Part shown: positions 23,237 to 31,247 of the stretch, piece after piece | Position numbering within the stretch: the stretch's first letter is position 1 | Layout: each line of letters opens with the position of its first letter | Assembly (NCBI GenBank): GCA_012519565.1 | Contig: JAAYPX010000231.1 | Location: forward strand, 1 to 34,007 | Source of the DNA: Clostridiales bacterium | GTDB lineage: Bacteria > Bacillota > Clostridia > Lachnospirales > Lachnospiraceae | Direction: 5' to 3' | Length of the DNA stretch: 34,007 nt | Translations under genes and position numbers: made by a program | Notes under the pieces: generated by a model | Database searches by the model: none | What the model saw: only the letters and a program-made list of their open reading frames with translations | What the model was told of the DNA's origin: nothing

Positions 23237-25114
23237 CTACACTATTCTCTTAAATTTCTTCTCCAATTCATACTGACTCATTGATATAATAACTGGTCTG
23301 CCGTGGGGACAATTATAAGGATTATCTAGGGTTAATAACTCTTGGATTAGAGATGATGCTTCCTCAGTAGAGAAAGAGTGATTAGCCTTTACTGCTGCCT
23401 TACATGAAAGGGAGGCTAGCTTCTCCAATATTAAAACTGGGGTATTGGTCGGGATTTCACCAGTTAAATCATCTATAAACTCCAATAATAACTCCCTCTC
23501 AGATAAACCATAAAGATCGGCAGGAACCCCGCGAACAGAATATTCATTTCCTCCAAAGGCTTCAATTTCATATCCTATTTGCTTTAATGTATCCTTATAT
23601 TTTGCTATAGCTTCCTGTTCTTTCAAAGTTAGGGTAAGAATAATCGGTGGCATTAGCATTTGGGATTGATAGGTTTTCTCCTTAGCTGCTGCCATTATTC
23701 TTTCATATAAAACCTTTTCATGGGCCGCGTGTTGATCAATAATAAATAATTCTTTATTATATTCCACTAGCCAGTAGGTAGAGAAGATTTGTCCTATAAT
23801 TCTGTGCTCTGCCATTGCCTCCTTGGACAAAAAGGGAGAGGCTTTGCTTTCTGCCATATCAGGCATATCCAATGTTAATTGTTTGGTATCAGTTAAAATA
23901 ACTACTTCTCTTTCATTAATTATTTCATCCTTTACCTCATGCCCTACTGGAGCTTCCCTTACATGTTCGATTTCATATTTTTTAATATCCTCTATTTTAT
24001 TTTCTATCTCACTGGCTATATTGGCTATTGTGGCTTCTTTTCTTCTATTTTCTTCAAAGGGCTCAGGTAAACTTACTATTTTCTCTTTTGCTTTGTTTTT
24101 TTCATTAGCCAATGAGATCTTTGGTATCATCTCCCTACTGCTAAGGGCAGTTCGTATGGTTTCTATTGTTAGCTGATAGATTTCCTCACTGTTCTTAAAC
24201 CTTATCTCTCTCTTTTGGGGATGAACATTAACATCAATAAATAAGGGATCAATCTCGTAATATAAGGATACAAAAGGATATCTATGCTGCATTAAATAAG
24301 GTCTATATGCCTCCTCAATGGCCTTTGTTATAATTGTGCTTTTAATGTATCTTCCATTGATATAATAATTTTCAAAATTCCTATTACCCCTGTTAATTAT
24401 AGGTTTAGCTATATATCCATGGATTTTAACATTTTCAGTAGCGGCTTCTATATCCACCAATTCTCTTACCACTTCACGGCCATAGATATTATAAATAATA
24501 TCCTTAGTGTTATTATTCCCAGAGGATTGAAGCTTTACTTGATTATTTATAATGAACTTAAATGACGTCTGGGGATGGGATATCATAATACGTTCCATTA
24601 AATCACTGATATAACTTCCTTCTGTTTGAGGAGATTTAAGAAACTTTCTTCTAGCTGGCGTGTTATAGAATAGGTTTCGAACCAAGATGGTAGTACCACT
24701 GGGGCAGCCAATCTCCTCTATGGACTTTTCTACTCCCCCTTCGATAATGTAGCGACATCCACTTAAAGCAGATGGAGTTTTAGTTATTAACTCCACCTGT
24801 GCCACTGCAGCTATACTGGATAATGCCTCCCCTCGAAATCCAAGGCTAGTCACTGTAAGAAGATCCTCTGCTGTTCGAATTTTACTGGTTGCATGTCTTT
24901 TAAATGCCACTGGGATATCTTCCTTCTCTATTCCAGAACCATTATCCGTTATTCTAATTAAACTTAAGCCGCCATCCTTTATTTCAACGGTAATAGCAGA
25001 AGCTCCGGCATCTATGGCATTTTCAATTAATTCCTTTACCACAGCGCTGGGGCGTTCAACCACTTCTCCGGCAGCAATCTGATTAATTGTGGATTCATCT
25101 AGTAGATGTATCAT
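23237..25114 (-). CDS. mutL: DNA mismatch repair protein MutL
   Basis: MutL links MutS mismatch recognition to strand incision. This 625-residue protein is full length. The GHKL ATPase motifs are ELIENAIDAG (28-37), DNGSG (57-61) and GFRGEAL (92-98). A variable charged linker spans about 330-425. The C-terminal endonuclease domain has the metal-binding DQHA(x)2E(x)4E pattern at D460-E471 and CPHGRP near the end, so it is a nicking-type MutL, as expected in a lineage without MutH. It begins 43 bases after the mutS 3' end. The gene itself shows no damage, in contrast to mutS. Confidence 0.97.
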   Translation of the reverse strand: MIHLLDESTINQIAAGEVVERPSAVVKELIENAIDAGASAITVEIKDGGLSLIRITDNGSGIEKEDIPVAFKRHATSKIRTAEDLLTVTSLGFRGEALSSIAAVAQVELITKTPSALSGCRYIIEGGVEKSIEEIGCPSGTTILVRNLFYNTPARRKFLKSPQTEGSYISDLMERIMISHPQTSFKFIINNQVKLQSSGNNNTKDIIYNIYGREVVRELVDIEAATENVKIHGYIAKPIINRGNRNFENYYINGRYIKSTIITKAIEEAYRPYLMQHRYPFVSLYYEIDPLFIDVNVHPQKREIRFKNSEEIYQLTIETIRTALSSREMIPKISLANEKNKAKEKIVSLPEPFEENRRKEATIANIASEIENKIEDIKKYEIEHVREAPVGHEVKDEIINEREVVILTDTKQLTLDMPDMAESKASPFLSKEAMAEHRIIGQIFSTYWLVEYNKELFIIDQHAAHEKVLYERIMAAAKEKTYQSQMLMPPIILTLTLKEQEAIAKYKDTLKQIGYEIEAFGGNEYSVRGVPADLYGLSERELLLEFIDDLTGEIPTNTPVLILEKLASLSCKAAVKANHSFSTEEASSLIQELLTLDNPYNCPHGRPVIISMSQYELEKKFKRIV

Positions 25115-25157
25115 AGGTCTAATCCCCTTCCTAACTTTAGCCTAGGTTAATAATTTT

Positions 25158-26780
25158 TTATATACAATTATCTAACTTCTTTTGTATTTCATATAATTTA
25201 TTCATAGCATCTATCGGGGTGATTCTGGATAAGTCTATATCCCGAAGCTCCATAACTATATCATCACATCTGGTATAAGTAAATAAGGATAATTGTTCTT
25301 CCTCACTTTCTTTAACAGCTTTACTATTTCTTCTCTTAGAATTCTGGTTAGTACTATTATTTGATATAATATCAGGTTCAATCTTTCTAGCCTTTTGCGC
25401 CAAGTCGTTGTGGGATAATTCTTTAGCTATATCTGCTGCCCTTTTAAGTACATTCTCGGGAACACCAGCCAGCTTGGCCACTTGGATACCATAACTTTTA
25501 TCAGCTCCGCCTTTGACAATTTTACGCAAGAATACAATATCATCGCCTACTTCTTTTATTGCAATACAGTAATTATTAACTCCATCTAACTTGCCCTCCA
25601 GTTCAGTTAATTCATGGTAATGGGTTGCAAATAAAGTTTTAGCTCCAACCGATGAGGCAATATATTCTACCACCGCCCAGGCAATACTTAAGCCGTCAAA
25701 GGTACTGGTACCCCTACCTATCTCATCTAAGATCAGCAGACTGTTTTTGGTTGCATTTCTAAGGATATTAGCCACTTCAGTCATCTCAACCATAAAGGTA
25801 CTTTGACCTGAAGCCAAATCGTCTGAAGCCCCAACTCTGGTAAAAATCCTATCTACTATGCTGATATCTGCACTGTCTGCTGGTACAAAACTACCTATCT
25901 GAGCCATCAGTACAATTAGGGCTGTTTGCCTCATATAAGTAGATTTACCTGCCATGTTGGGTCCAGTTATAATGGATATACGATTCTTCTTACAATCCAG
26001 AATAGTATCATTAGCAACAAACATGTCATGGGAGGTCATTTTTTCTACCACCGGATGCCTACCATTCTTAACTGTAATTGATCCTGAGGTGTTCATTTCA
26101 GGCCTAACATAATTATTTTGTTCAGCCACTAGGGCCAAGGATGAAAACACATCGATTTTAGCTACAGCTTTAGCAGTACTTTGAATCCTACTAACTTCTG
26201 CTGCTATCCTATCTCTGATTTCACAAAACAAGTCATACTCTAAGGAGAATAATTTATCTTCTGCTCCCAAGATAATATCTTCTAATTCCTTTAATTCCGT
26301 TGTAGTATAACGTTCTGCATTGGTTAGGGTTTGCTTTCTTGTCCAAGAATCAGGAACTAGGTTTTTATAGGAGTTAGTCACTTCAAGATAGTATCCAAAC
26401 ACCTTGTTAAACTTAATTCGCAAATTCTTAATACCTGTGGCTTCCCGCTGCCTTGCCTCCAGTTCCATAAGCCAGTTCTTACCTTCAGTCTTGGCACTTC
26501 TTAGACGGTCTACCTCATCATTATAACCAATTTTAATGATGCCCCCTTCTTTTGTGGTAATAGGAGGCTCATCTTCGATTGATTTATCAATTAACGAGAA
26601 AATATCTTCTAGCGTATCTAATTGCTCTGTGACTGTTTCTAGCAGGTTTGCCTTATTATGACTCTTTTCAGAATTTAGCATATTTACCAGTAGGTATTTT
26701 ATATGGGGAAGCATGGATAGAGAAGACTTAAAGGCTATAAGATCCCTAGGATTGGCACTTTTATAACTTACCTTACTCAT
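25158..26780 (-). CDS. mutS: MutS C-terminal part (lever, clamp, ATPase), downstream of an in-frame stop
   Basis: These 540 codons form the C-terminal 60% of MutS: the rest of the core/lever, the clamp and the ATPase. Walker A is GPNMAGKST (273-281 of this part), with SGQSTFMVEM and LLILDEIGRGTSTFDG downstream. The tail has a QLSLF β-clamp-like motif. It is in the same frame as the N-terminal part at 26811-27845, which ends in TAA. The ten codons between (26781-26810) read LGPIYDLERL, normal MutS sequence, so the frame is unbroken apart from the stop. The ATG at 26780 has no convincing ribosome binding site, so separate translation would need reinitiation about 30 bases after the stop. The ATPase looks intact. 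Together the parts make a normal-length MutS of about 895 codons. Confidence 0.9.
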   Translation of the reverse strand: MSKVSYKSANPRDLIAFKSSLSMLPHIKYLLVNMLNSEKSHNKANLLETVTEQLDTLEDIFSLIDKSIEDEPPITTKEGGIIKIGYNDEVDRLRSAKTEGKNWLMELEARQREATGIKNLRIKFNKVFGYYLEVTNSYKNLVPDSWTRKQTLTNAERYTTTELKELEDIILGAEDKLFSLEYDLFCEIRDRIAAEVSRIQSTAKAVAKIDVFSSLALVAEQNNYVRPEMNTSGSITVKNGRHPVVEKMTSHDMFVANDTILDCKKNRISIITGPNMAGKSTYMRQTALIVLMAQIGSFVPADSADISIVDRIFTRVGASDDLASGQSTFMVEMTEVANILRNATKNSLLILDEIGRGTSTFDGLSIAWAVVEYIASSVGAKTLFATHYHELTELEGKLDGVNNYCIAIKEVGDDIVFLRKIVKGGADKSYGIQVAKLAGVPENVLKRAADIAKELSHNDLAQKARKIEPDIISNNSTNQNSKRRNSKAVKESEEEQLSLFTYTRCDDIVMELRDIDLSRITPIDAMNKLYEIQKKLDNCI

Positions 26781-26810
26781 TAATCGTTCTAAGTCATATA
26801 TAGGACCTAG

Positions 26811-26813
26811 TTA
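26811..26813 (-). other. mutS: In-frame TAA interrupting mutS
   Basis: The minus-strand context is AGA GAA TAA CTA GGT CCT, flanked on both sides by in-frame MutS coding sequence. This single codon accounts for the whole interruption: there is no indel, insertion or frame change. Confidence 0.9.
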
Positions 26814-27845
26814 TTCTCTTATTTCCTCTCTTACTATCATATTATCCTTAAATGAACTTACAGCTTCAAGCCGCTCATTAATCATATCCAAATCAATCAG
26901 AGGCTGCTCAAGAAACTTTCTAAGTAATCTGGCACCCATGGCTGTCATTGTCTTATCCAATACCCAGAGCAGGGATCCCCTTTTTTGTTTCTCCCTAATT
27001 GTTTCTGTCAGCTCTAAGTTACGTATGGTTGAGCTATCTAGGAGCATAAACTTCTCATAATTATAAGGATTAATTCTAGTAATGTGGGACAGGGCTATCT
27101 TCTGTGTCTCTCTAAGATACTGCATAACACAGCCAGCGGCTATTACCCCTATGGTATAATCTTTTAATCCTAAACCATCTAAAGAACCTACATTAAAATG
27201 TTCCTTTAAAGAGCGCACACAAAGATCATCATCGAAATACCAAGGCTCCAATGATGATATTGAAATGTTCTTATATAATTTTAAGGCCTCTATATCAATG
27301 CCACTAACCATAAAGGTATCATTGCAGATAATTTCTGAAGGAGACCACTTATATATTTCATCTGTCAATTTTCTGTTGTTATCCAGTTCAGTTAGATAAA
27401 AGTCCCCTGTGGTTACATCCACTATGGAAATACCATATGCTGTTGTAGTATGTACAATAGCCATTAAATAGTTATTTTTAGTCTCATCTAGGGATTGGGA
27501 GCTGGTATTAGTTCCAGGAGTAACTACCCGGACCACCTCCCTTTTAACAATTCCTTTGGCAGTTTTGGGGTCCTCAACCTGTTCACATATCGCTACCTTA
27601 TAACCTTTATCTATTAATTTGCTAAGATAATTATCTACAGCATGATGGGGAATCCCGCACATGGGAGCCCGTTCCTTCTGACCATAGTCTTTTCCAGTTA
27701 GGGTAATTTCCAGCTCTTTAGAACAAATTAAAGCGTCCTCAAAAAACATTTCGTAGAAATCCCCTAATCTATAAAACAAATTACAATCTTTGTATTCATT
27801 TTTTGTGTTTAAATACTGCTGCATCATGGGAGTTATTTTTGCCAT
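26811..27845 (-). CDS. mutS: MutS N-terminal part, ends at a premature in-frame TAA
   Basis: MutS recognises mispaired bases. These 344 codons hold the mismatch-binding domain I with the Phe-x-Glu motif (F30-Y-E32 in GDFYEMFF), the connector domain II and the start of core domain III. The protein ends ...NERLEAVSSFKDNMIVREEIRE and then TAA, where relatives usually have an aromatic Tyr codon followed by L-x-P-I-x-D-L-E-R. One change from TAT or TAC gives TAA. It starts at the ATG at 27843-27845 after AAAGGA. Options are a true nonsense mutation (a mutator lineage), a sequencing or assembly error, or readthrough. Alone this part lacks the ATPase and would not be functional. Confidence 0.9.
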   Translation of the reverse strand: MAKITPMMQQYLNTKNEYKDCNLFYRLGDFYEMFFEDALICSKELEITLTGKDYGQKERAPMCGIPHHAVDNYLSKLIDKGYKVAICEQVEDPKTAKGIVKREVVRVVTPGTNTSSQSLDETKNNYLMAIVHTTTAYGISIVDVTTGDFYLTELDNNRKLTDEIYKWSPSEIICNDTFMVSGIDIEALKLYKNISISSLEPWYFDDDLCVRSLKEHFNVGSLDGLGLKDYTIGVIAAGCVMQYLRETQKIALSHITRINPYNYEKFMLLDSSTIRNLELTETIREKQKRGSLLWVLDKTMTAMGARLLRKFLEQPLIDLDMINERLEAVSSFKDNMIVREEIRE

Positions 27846-27992
27846 AATGAAGTTCCTTTCTTATGTCTTTCTTATGTAATTTATACCCTCTGTTATATAG
27901 TCAATACCCATAAATATGTATGTCCCTATAAGTCATAGACTTTAGGATATTGACTATGCTACACTTCCATTAATATATCTACTTCATTTCAT
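27846..27992 (-). other. mutS leader with inverted repeat and 11-bp tandem duplication
   Basis: This 147-base gap lies between the MutS-paralogue gene and mutS. ATAGTCAATA (27897-27906) and TATTGACTAT (27948-27957) form a 10-bp perfect inverted repeat. Inside it AAGTC/GACTT (27930-27934 and 27938-27942) makes a smaller hairpin. Nearer mutS, CTTTCTTATGT is repeated twice in tandem (27856-27877), just before the AAAGGA ribosome binding site. No T-run follows the hairpins, so I do not call a terminator. I see no consensus promoter with normal spacing. Confidence 0.55.
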
Positions 27993-29678
27993 TTAGTCAA
28001 TAATAGCCCACTCACCTTTTTCTAGGAAATCATTGGCAGCCTGCTCTGAAGCATTAATAATTTCCTGAGAGTATCCTATTAGGCTCAGTAACTTAATGGC
28101 ATTTCTTGATACTGCCCTACCGGGATATAATTTATAATCAAACTCAATTTGGTCATTAATTATCTGCTCCTGGAAATGGTAATTGGAATAATACCTCTCC
28201 AGAATATAGGTTAATTCTATATCATGGGTTGCCGCAATTACCATAGTGTTTTTCTCTGCTAAGGATGCAAGAATCCTTGATGAAGCTGCAATTCTCTCCA
28301 AGGTATTGGTTCCCCTTAGGACTTCATCTATGAAACAAAGAACCGGTATCTTAGGATTAACTCGGTCCAAAATCCGCTTAAGGGATTTAATCTCAACTAT
28401 ATAATAACTTTCATTTTTAAAAATATTATCCCTTAGGGCCATGGAGGAGTAGATCACAAAGAAACTAGCCCTATAATTAGTACATAGGGATGTATATATT
28501 GTCTGTGACAGTATGGCATTTACCGCCAAAGCCTTGATAAAGGTGGATTTTCCCGAAGCATTGGAACCAGTAACTAAGACAGACCCTTCCTCTGAGATGG
28601 AATTTACTACAGGTTCCTCCAAAATAGGATGATATAGATCAGTTGCACTCAATATAGGTTTATCACTTTCCACCAGTTCTGGTTCACAGTAATAATCTAG
28701 CAAAGTACGAAAAGAGGCAACAGCAATCATACTATCTAGGAGGCCTATATTGGTATACATACTAATCAAGGTCTCTTGGTTCTTCTTGAGAAAACTTAGC
28801 ATGGAGTTAAACTTAATTAGATCTATATGAAACAACATTCTAAAATAATCAAAAACAATTTCAATAATATTGTTGCTTACATTTTTAGCAGTGACAAATA
28901 TAGAACCTCTCTTAAAATTACGAAATTTTACTGAAGCTTTCACTAGATCATCACAATAGCTTTTAAGTTCAGGTATGTCAAGTTTTGCAATTCCATTAAT
29001 ACCGTCTAAAATCCGTAGGATAAAAGCAAATAAGGTCAGGTGATGCTCAATCTTTCCCTTTTTGTTTAGATACTGAATAATATTATTAATTGCAAAGGCA
29101 AAGGTTGCCAGGCCACCAATAGAAGGCACAATAAAAATCAGTATAATAGAAATAAGCAAACCAAATGCCATTATATAATGGGGTATATTACTTTTAAATT
29201 TTAATTCGTCCAGTCGATTTATATATTCATAGGCTGATATCTTATGAAGCTTTCCTATATTATTAAGCTGTACTTGTAGATCTACTCTCTGCTCCTCCTT
29301 GTTCTGAAAAAAGGTAACTAATCTATTTCTCTCTTGTAATTCTTCATTGGAAAACAGAGGTTTTCTCAAGATAGCATAAAGATACTCTTCCCCTGCGGCG
29401 CTTTGAGTATTATTTAACATCATATAGATCTCATCCATGTCCACATCATTCCAGGTGATATCATCTACATCCATGGTATCGTCTTTTATAGAATAATAGT
29501 ATTCAGCAATAGATTTATACTTCTCACTAGTATATTCATCCTGGGGTACATCCCCCCACTGCTTAAGCAACTGAATTTTAAGTTTCTTTTCTCTAGATCT
29601 TTTATTGATAATTCCCCAGATAAATAAAGCACTAATTACTGTTATTATAATCAAAATGTAATTTATAATTTCTCCCAT
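27993..29678 (-). CDS. Membrane-anchored MutS-like ATPase, function unknown
   Basis: A 561-residue protein with a MutS-type ATPase at its C-terminus: Walker A GSNASGKST (371-379), Walker B LCFIDE (447-452) running into EVLRGTNT, and an ATHD switch histidine later. It lacks the mismatch-binding and connector domains. Instead it has an N-terminal transmembrane segment (about 5-24) and a hydrophobic hairpin (about 168-200). The region at 205-330 resembles MutS core and lever helices. It is neither MutS1 nor MutS2 (no Smr domain seen) but a MutS-related membrane family. AGGAG precedes the ATG, and a perfect-consensus promoter drives it. It lies directly before mutS and probably shares its transcript. 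Confidence 0.82.
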   Translation of the reverse strand: MGEIINYILIIITVISALFIWGIINKRSREKKLKIQLLKQWGDVPQDEYTSEKYKSIAEYYYSIKDDTMDVDDITWNDVDMDEIYMMLNNTQSAAGEEYLYAILRKPLFSNEELQERNRLVTFFQNKEEQRVDLQVQLNNIGKLHKISAYEYINRLDELKFKSNIPHYIMAFGLLISIILIFIVPSIGGLATFAFAINNIIQYLNKKGKIEHHLTLFAFILRILDGINGIAKLDIPELKSYCDDLVKASVKFRNFKRGSIFVTAKNVSNNIIEIVFDYFRMLFHIDLIKFNSMLSFLKKNQETLISMYTNIGLLDSMIAVASFRTLLDYYCEPELVESDKPILSATDLYHPILEEPVVNSISEEGSVLVTGSNASGKSTFIKALAVNAILSQTIYTSLCTNYRASFFVIYSSMALRDNIFKNESYYIVEIKSLKRILDRVNPKIPVLCFIDEVLRGTNTLERIAASSRILASLAEKNTMVIAATHDIELTYILERYYSNYHFQEQIINDQIEFDYKLYPGRAVSRNAIKLLSLIGYSQEIINASEQAANDFLEKGEWAIID

Positions 29679-29722
29679 CGTATCTCTCCTATTATCATAT
29701 CAAGAAGTTTCCATATTACTAC

Positions 29723-29751
29723 ATTATAGGTTTTTATGACTGCTCTGTCAA
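29723..29751 (-). promoter_or_regulatory. Perfect σA consensus promoter of the mutS-like/mutS/mutL operon
   Basis: On the minus strand TTGACA (29746-29751), a 17-base spacer and TATAAT (29723-29728) match the consensus at all twelve positions. The start codon of the membrane MutS-like gene is about 45 bases downstream of the -10. It is the strongest promoter I can see in the window and probably serves mutS-like, mutS, mutL, miaA and the PLP-enzyme gene. Confidence 0.8.
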
Positions 29752-29804
29752 TGTAAAGTAGGTACTTAGATGATAATTGGATAAATACTGCTTTAGCATA
29801 GCAG

Positions 29805-29872
29805 AAAGTAGCTGCCGCAATAGTTTAAGGATACGCCTGTGCATCCTTATATATTATTGCGACAGCTACTTT
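29805..29872 (-). terminator. Nested hairpin terminator after the NlpC/P60 gene
   Basis: An outer arm at 29805-29822 pairs with 29855-29872 over 18 positions with a single mismatch (C against A). Inside it AAGGAT (29827-29832) pairs with ATCCTT (29843-29848). It starts 13 bases after the stop codon of the NlpC/P60 gene, and the last outer arm ends in TTT on the minus strand. A two-tier stem is unusual for a simple terminator but the position fits. Confidence 0.65.
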
Positions 29873-29884
29873 TAACAATTATTA

Positions 29885-30970
29885 TTAGTCATTAATATAT
29901 CTTACGTATTTTAAAGGTTGTCTGTATGTCATACTGGATATCTTAATTCCATCTCTCTTATTACTAGCATGGATGATTTTATTGTCACCAATATAGATAC
30001 CTACATGATTGATATATCCTGAGGTGTTATTACCATAGAATACAAGATCACCGGGCTTTAATTGAGTTCTAGAAATCGTCTTGCCTCCCTTAGCCTGTTG
30101 TCTTGAAGTTCTTGATAAAGAAATACCTAATACCTTACTATAGAGTTCTTTTGTAAATCCTGAACAGTCAACCCCTTTGGTTAAACTGTTGCCACCCCAT
30201 CTATAGGGATAGCCTAAATACTTCTTAGCAGTATTAATAAGAAGAACCCGTTTGGAGGATACACCAGCACCATATTGCACTTCTTCTAAGGTAAATGCAC
30301 TGGTCAATTTATATGATAAATCAACAAATTCCTTTGATACATAGCCAACTGTACCATCTTCCTCATCACTATCTAGACTAATTTTAACCCATTTGTTATA
30401 ATCTTCACCATAGGTTACAACCAATGGATCAAGGACTATAAGTTCTTCCCCTACTGCTACCTGTTCAATCATTTCTGAATTTACAGTAGGCTCTTTTCTA
30501 ACGTTAAGGACCTTAGCATCATTATTAACCGTTGCTACTAAAACTGCAACTTCTTTTGCTAAATTAGAAGCTTTAGTTCCGGTTATTAAATAACTGCTAT
30601 CTACATAGCCAGTAATTTTACCTGATTTTATCTTAGCCCATCCGCTTTCTTGATCTATCTCAAGTATCTCACAACCACCATTTTTAGGTAGTTTGGCAAT
30701 TATTTTCTCATTAGTACCTGGCTTCTCGCGAATATTCAAATTATTATTTACATTGGCGATGCCCACATTATCAAACCCAGGCATTGGTATATCACTAAGA
30801 GACATATTAGTTATATTGCTATCAGTGGAATATTGGTTATTATTGTTTTTGTCATACATATAACCAGCAATTGATATCTCATATGCTGCATAAGCAGGTT
30901 TAGGATTAGTCAACAACACAACTGTTCCAGCTACACATCCTAAGGTTAGCTTAATAAATTGTCTGTTCAT
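29885..30970 (-). CDS. Secreted SH3-domain NlpC/P60 peptidoglycan hydrolase
   Basis: A 361-residue exported cell-wall endopeptidase; family members cut within the peptide stem. I start at the ATG at 30968-30970, with GGAGG eight bases upstream; the longer in-frame ORF would include that site in its coding sequence. A signal peptide (basic start, hydrophobic core LTLGCVAGTVVLL, likely cut after PAYA) is followed by two bacterial SH3 domains (LNIREKPGT and LNVRKEPTV mark their starts). The C-terminal NlpC/P60 domain has the catalytic Cys in VDCSGF, His in INHVGIYIG, and IIHAS. Lying between spoIVA and the mut operon with its own promoter and terminator, it is a single-gene unit. Confidence 0.92.
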   Translation of the reverse strand: MNRQFIKLTLGCVAGTVVLLTNPKPAYAAYEISIAGYMYDKNNNNQYSTDSNITNMSLSDIPMPGFDNVGIANVNNNLNIREKPGTNEKIIAKLPKNGGCEILEIDQESGWAKIKSGKITGYVDSSYLITGTKASNLAKEVAVLVATVNNDAKVLNVRKEPTVNSEMIEQVAVGEELIVLDPLVVTYGEDYNKWVKISLDSDEEDGTVGYVSKEFVDLSYKLTSAFTLEEVQYGAGVSSKRVLLINTAKKYLGYPYRWGGNSLTKGVDCSGFTKELYSKVLGISLSRTSRQQAKGGKTISRTQLKPGDLVFYGNNTSGYINHVGIYIGDNKIIHASNKRDGIKISSMTYRQPLKYVRYIND

Positions 30971-31013
30971 TTGATAATCCTCCAGAATTTTCATTATACT
31001 ATAACTTCATTTT

Positions 31014-31041
31014 ATTATAAGTATAGTTTAAATGTTAACAA
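31014..31041 (-). promoter_or_regulatory. Candidate promoter of the NlpC/P60 gene
   Basis: TTGTTA (31036-31041), a 16-base spacer and a perfect TATAAT (31014-31019) on the minus strand, about 45 bases before the chosen start codon. A second TATAAT-like stretch lies closer to the gene but lacks a -35. Confidence 0.45.
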
Positions 31042-31148
31042 ATATTACATAATTGTTAAATTTGTTACGTGGATATTATAACAAAACCAGTATATTTTGT
31101 CAACTATATGTCAAACTTATTTTAAAATTATGTTAATATATAGAAAAT

Positions 31149-31208
31149 GGGTAGTTATTTATTGTATAGGATATTCTTATAAATTTCCTATACAATAAAT
31201 AACTACCC
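31149..31208 (-). terminator. 23-bp perfect inverted repeat after spoIVA, probable terminator
   Basis: The arms at 31149-31171 and 31186-31208 are perfectly complementary over 23 bp, with a 14-base loop. The arms begin with GGG and are otherwise AT-rich. On the minus strand the stem is followed by ATTTTC, so it fits a terminator about 40 bases after spoIVA. The length and perfection exceed what termination needs. Confidence 0.7.
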
Positions 31209-31247
31209 CATTACAAATACTTTGCATGAGGTAGATAAATTTACATC

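Noticed and set aside
26805-26813. TAA followed by CTAG, resembling a stop-codon readthrough motif
   Set aside because: The stop-CUAG motif is described for eukaryotic and viral readthrough, mostly with UGA; I do not transfer it to a bacterial gene.
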